Positions 53,369-64,000 of a stretch of 64,000 bases of DNA are shown here, piece by piece (the stretch's first letter is position 1; each line of letters begins with the position of its first letter). The DNA is from Amorphochlora amoebiformis (lineage: Eukaryota; Cercozoa; Chlorarachniophyceae). The DNA is taken from assembly GCA_054601695.1 (NCBI GenBank), contig BAAHQB010000063.1, positions 186,001-250,000 of the forward strand. The letters are read 5' to 3'. The notes under the pieces were generated by a model. That model made no database searches and had not been told where the DNA came from. It saw only the letters and a program-made list of their open reading frames with translations. The translations under genes and the position numbers were made by a program.

Positions 53369-53631
53369 TATCAGTCATCCACAGAAGAGCTATTTGTAGA
53401 TTTGATACGTATGCCAACCCTAACCTCCGCTTCCGTAATGCTCGCTTTCGTTGGTAACCCTAACCCTAACCCTAATCCTAACCCTAACCCTAATCCTTAC
53501 CCTAACCCTAACCTAACCCTAACCCTAACCCTAATCCTAACCGAAATATGAGATCTGCTGAGGTCGCTCCCAACATAACAGCCCACTGTGTTGCGGAGAT
53601 AATTGACCTAGGGCTAAGATATGCTGAATAA
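52435..53631 (+). CDS. Tentative basic protein, five exons (119 aa)
   Basis: Exons: 52435-52485, 52764-52803, 52941-53065, 53375-53449, 53563-53631, phase-matched and in frame (360 bp). The start [17 protein letters not shown] and the middle KFVKKKAKE are strongly basic. [20 protein letters not shown] then superficially recalls the histone H3 stretch around IRRYQKSTELLIRKLPF. The rest is too short and different to call a histone fold. The fourth exon has a partial copy at 53234-53290. The last exon is a diverged copy of the dispersed telomere-associated element; an alternative donor at 53453 would change it. The function is unknown. Confidence 0.35.
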
Positions 53632-53695
53632 TCTCATCTCATCCTAGCTCTAACCCTAACCCTAACCCTAACCCTAACCCTAACCCAAACCCTGG
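53454..53695 (+). repeat. Interstitial CCCTAA arrays around an element copy
   Basis: CCCTAA repeats lie at 53454-53545 and 53650-53692. The most coding-like copy of the dispersed element (53553-53645) sits between them. Confidence 0.88.
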
Positions 53696-54589
<894 letters not shown>

Positions 54590-55385
54590 CTCTCTCTCTC
54601 ACTCTCTCTCTCTCGTCTCTCACTCTCTCTCGTCTCTCACTCTCTCTCGTCTCTCACTCTCTCTCGTCTCTCTCTCTCGTCTCCTCTCTCTCTCTCTCGT
54701 CTCCTCTCTCTCTCTCTCGTCTCTCTCTCTCGTCTCTCTCTCTCGTCTCTCTCTCTCTCTCTCTCGTCTCTCTCTCTCTCTCTCTCGTCTCCCTCTCTCT
54801 CTCTCTCTCTCTCGTCTCTCTCTCTCGTCTCCTCTCTCTCTCTCGTCTCTCTCTCTCGTCTCCTCTCTCTCTCTCTCTCGTCTCTCTCTCTCGTCTCTCT
54901 CTCTCGTCTCTCACTCTCTCTCGTCTCTCACTCTCTCTCGTCTCTCTCACTCGTCTCCTCTCTCTCTCTCTCTCGTCTCCTCTCTCTCTCTCTCTCGTCT
55001 CCTCTCTCTCTCTCTCGTCTCTCTCTCTCGTCTCTCTCTCTCGTCTCTCACTCTCTCTCGTCTCTCTCTCTCGTCTCCTCTCTCTCTGTCTCTCGTCTCT
55101 CTCTCTCGTCTCTCTCTCTCGTCTCTCTCTCTCGTCTCTCACTCTCTCTCGTCTCTCACTCTCTCTCGTCTCTCTCACTCGTCTCCTCTCTCTCTCTCGT
55201 CTCCTCTCTCTCTCTCTCGTCTCTCTCTCTCGTCTCCTCTCTCTCTCTCTCGTCTCTCTGTCTCTCTTCACCCTAACAAACTCTTTCCTTATCTCTCTCC
55301 CTCTCTCTTCTCTCTCTCCTCGCTCTCCCTCCACCCTAAACCTAACTCATATCTCTTCTCTCTCTCTCTCTCTCTCTCTTTCAGG
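54590..55385 (+). repeat. (CT)n satellite punctuated by CGTCTC
   Basis: Units of CTCTCTCGTCTCTCA and CTCTCTCGTCTCCT, 12-24 bp long, repeat for about 700 bp. The open frames SLSLVSL and RERETRE are artefacts of this repeat. Confidence 0.93.
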
Positions 55386-55467
55386 CTAACCCCAAACCCT
55401 AACCATAACCTTCACCCTAACCCTAACCCTAACCCTAACCCTAACCCTAACCCTAACCCTAACCTAG

Positions 55468-63844
<8,377 letters not shown>

Positions 63845-63854
63845 GATATAGACA

Positions 63855-64000
63855 AGATAGTCCAGATAGCAATTAGTTACATATTCTAGATATTCTAGAT
63901 ATTAGATATTCTAGATATTAGATATCTAGATATTAGATATCTAGATATCAGATATTCTAGATATTCTAGATATTAGACATTCTAGATATTCTGATATTAG
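63855..64000 (+). repeat. Tandem AGATATTCTAGATATT array at the window end
   Basis: Short palindromic units TTCTAGATATTAGATA repeat to the last base. The array continues beyond the window. Confidence 0.88.

Overview
This is nuclear DNA of a eukaryote, most likely a protist or alga. It has spliceosomal GT-AG introns, TTAGGG/CCCTAA telomere-type arrays at many internal sites, a Ty1/copia LTR retrotransposon, and chromatin and signalling domains (PHD, extended PHD, AP2, chromodomain, SET, RGS, C2). AP2 domains are typical of plants, alveolates, stramenopiles and related protists; I cannot name the lineage. Well over half of the window is low-complexity DNA, chiefly (TA)n. Nearly all long open frames in it are [18 protein letters not shown] or homopolymer artefacts.

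The genes are short exons of roughly 27-230 bp set between (TA)n or telomere-repeat introns. I rebuilt them by hand by requiring GT-AG borders and matching intron phases at every junction. Layout: 1-1237 TA repeats; 1238-3906 an internally deleted copia element with two identical LTRs; 3907-5607 homopolymers and microsatellites; 5608-11481 (+) a 215-aa single-pass membrane protein with a solo copia LTR in one intron; 11482-13222 intergenic; 13223-30309 (-) a 27-exon, 786-aa chromatin protein with the domain order PHD, extended PHD, AP2, HP1-like chromodomain, SET, post-SET; 30449-31764 (+) a divergently transcribed coiled-coil protein; 32813-43339 (+) a 16-exon, 311-aa protein with RGS-like and C2-like regions; 43340-44084 intergenic; 44085-44255 (+) a possible first exon; 44937-46375 a polypurine tract; 46376-51337 (-) a 172-aa TMEM70/186/223-like membrane protein; 52435-53631 (+) a tentative basic protein; 54590-55385 a CT satellite; 55468-63844 (+) an unrecognised multi-exon gene that ends in the window.

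Three points stand out. First, the PHD-ePHD-AP2-chromo-SET protein joins a trithorax-type methyltransferase, a sequence-specific DNA-binding domain and a methyl-lysine reader in one chain. Its SET domain appears to lack the segment that normally carries the EYxGE motif. Second, many introns are little more than G(TA)nG or a telomere-repeat array, so the repeat itself supplies the splice signals. Third, many (TA)n introns hold several partial copies of the neighbouring exon edge, as if exon borders are duplicated repeatedly between TA arrays. A separate element of about 100 bp recurs within the telomere-like arrays and resembles the last exon of one gene here.

All exon models rest on splice-site and phase consistency plus domain recognition by eye; no search or transcript data were used.
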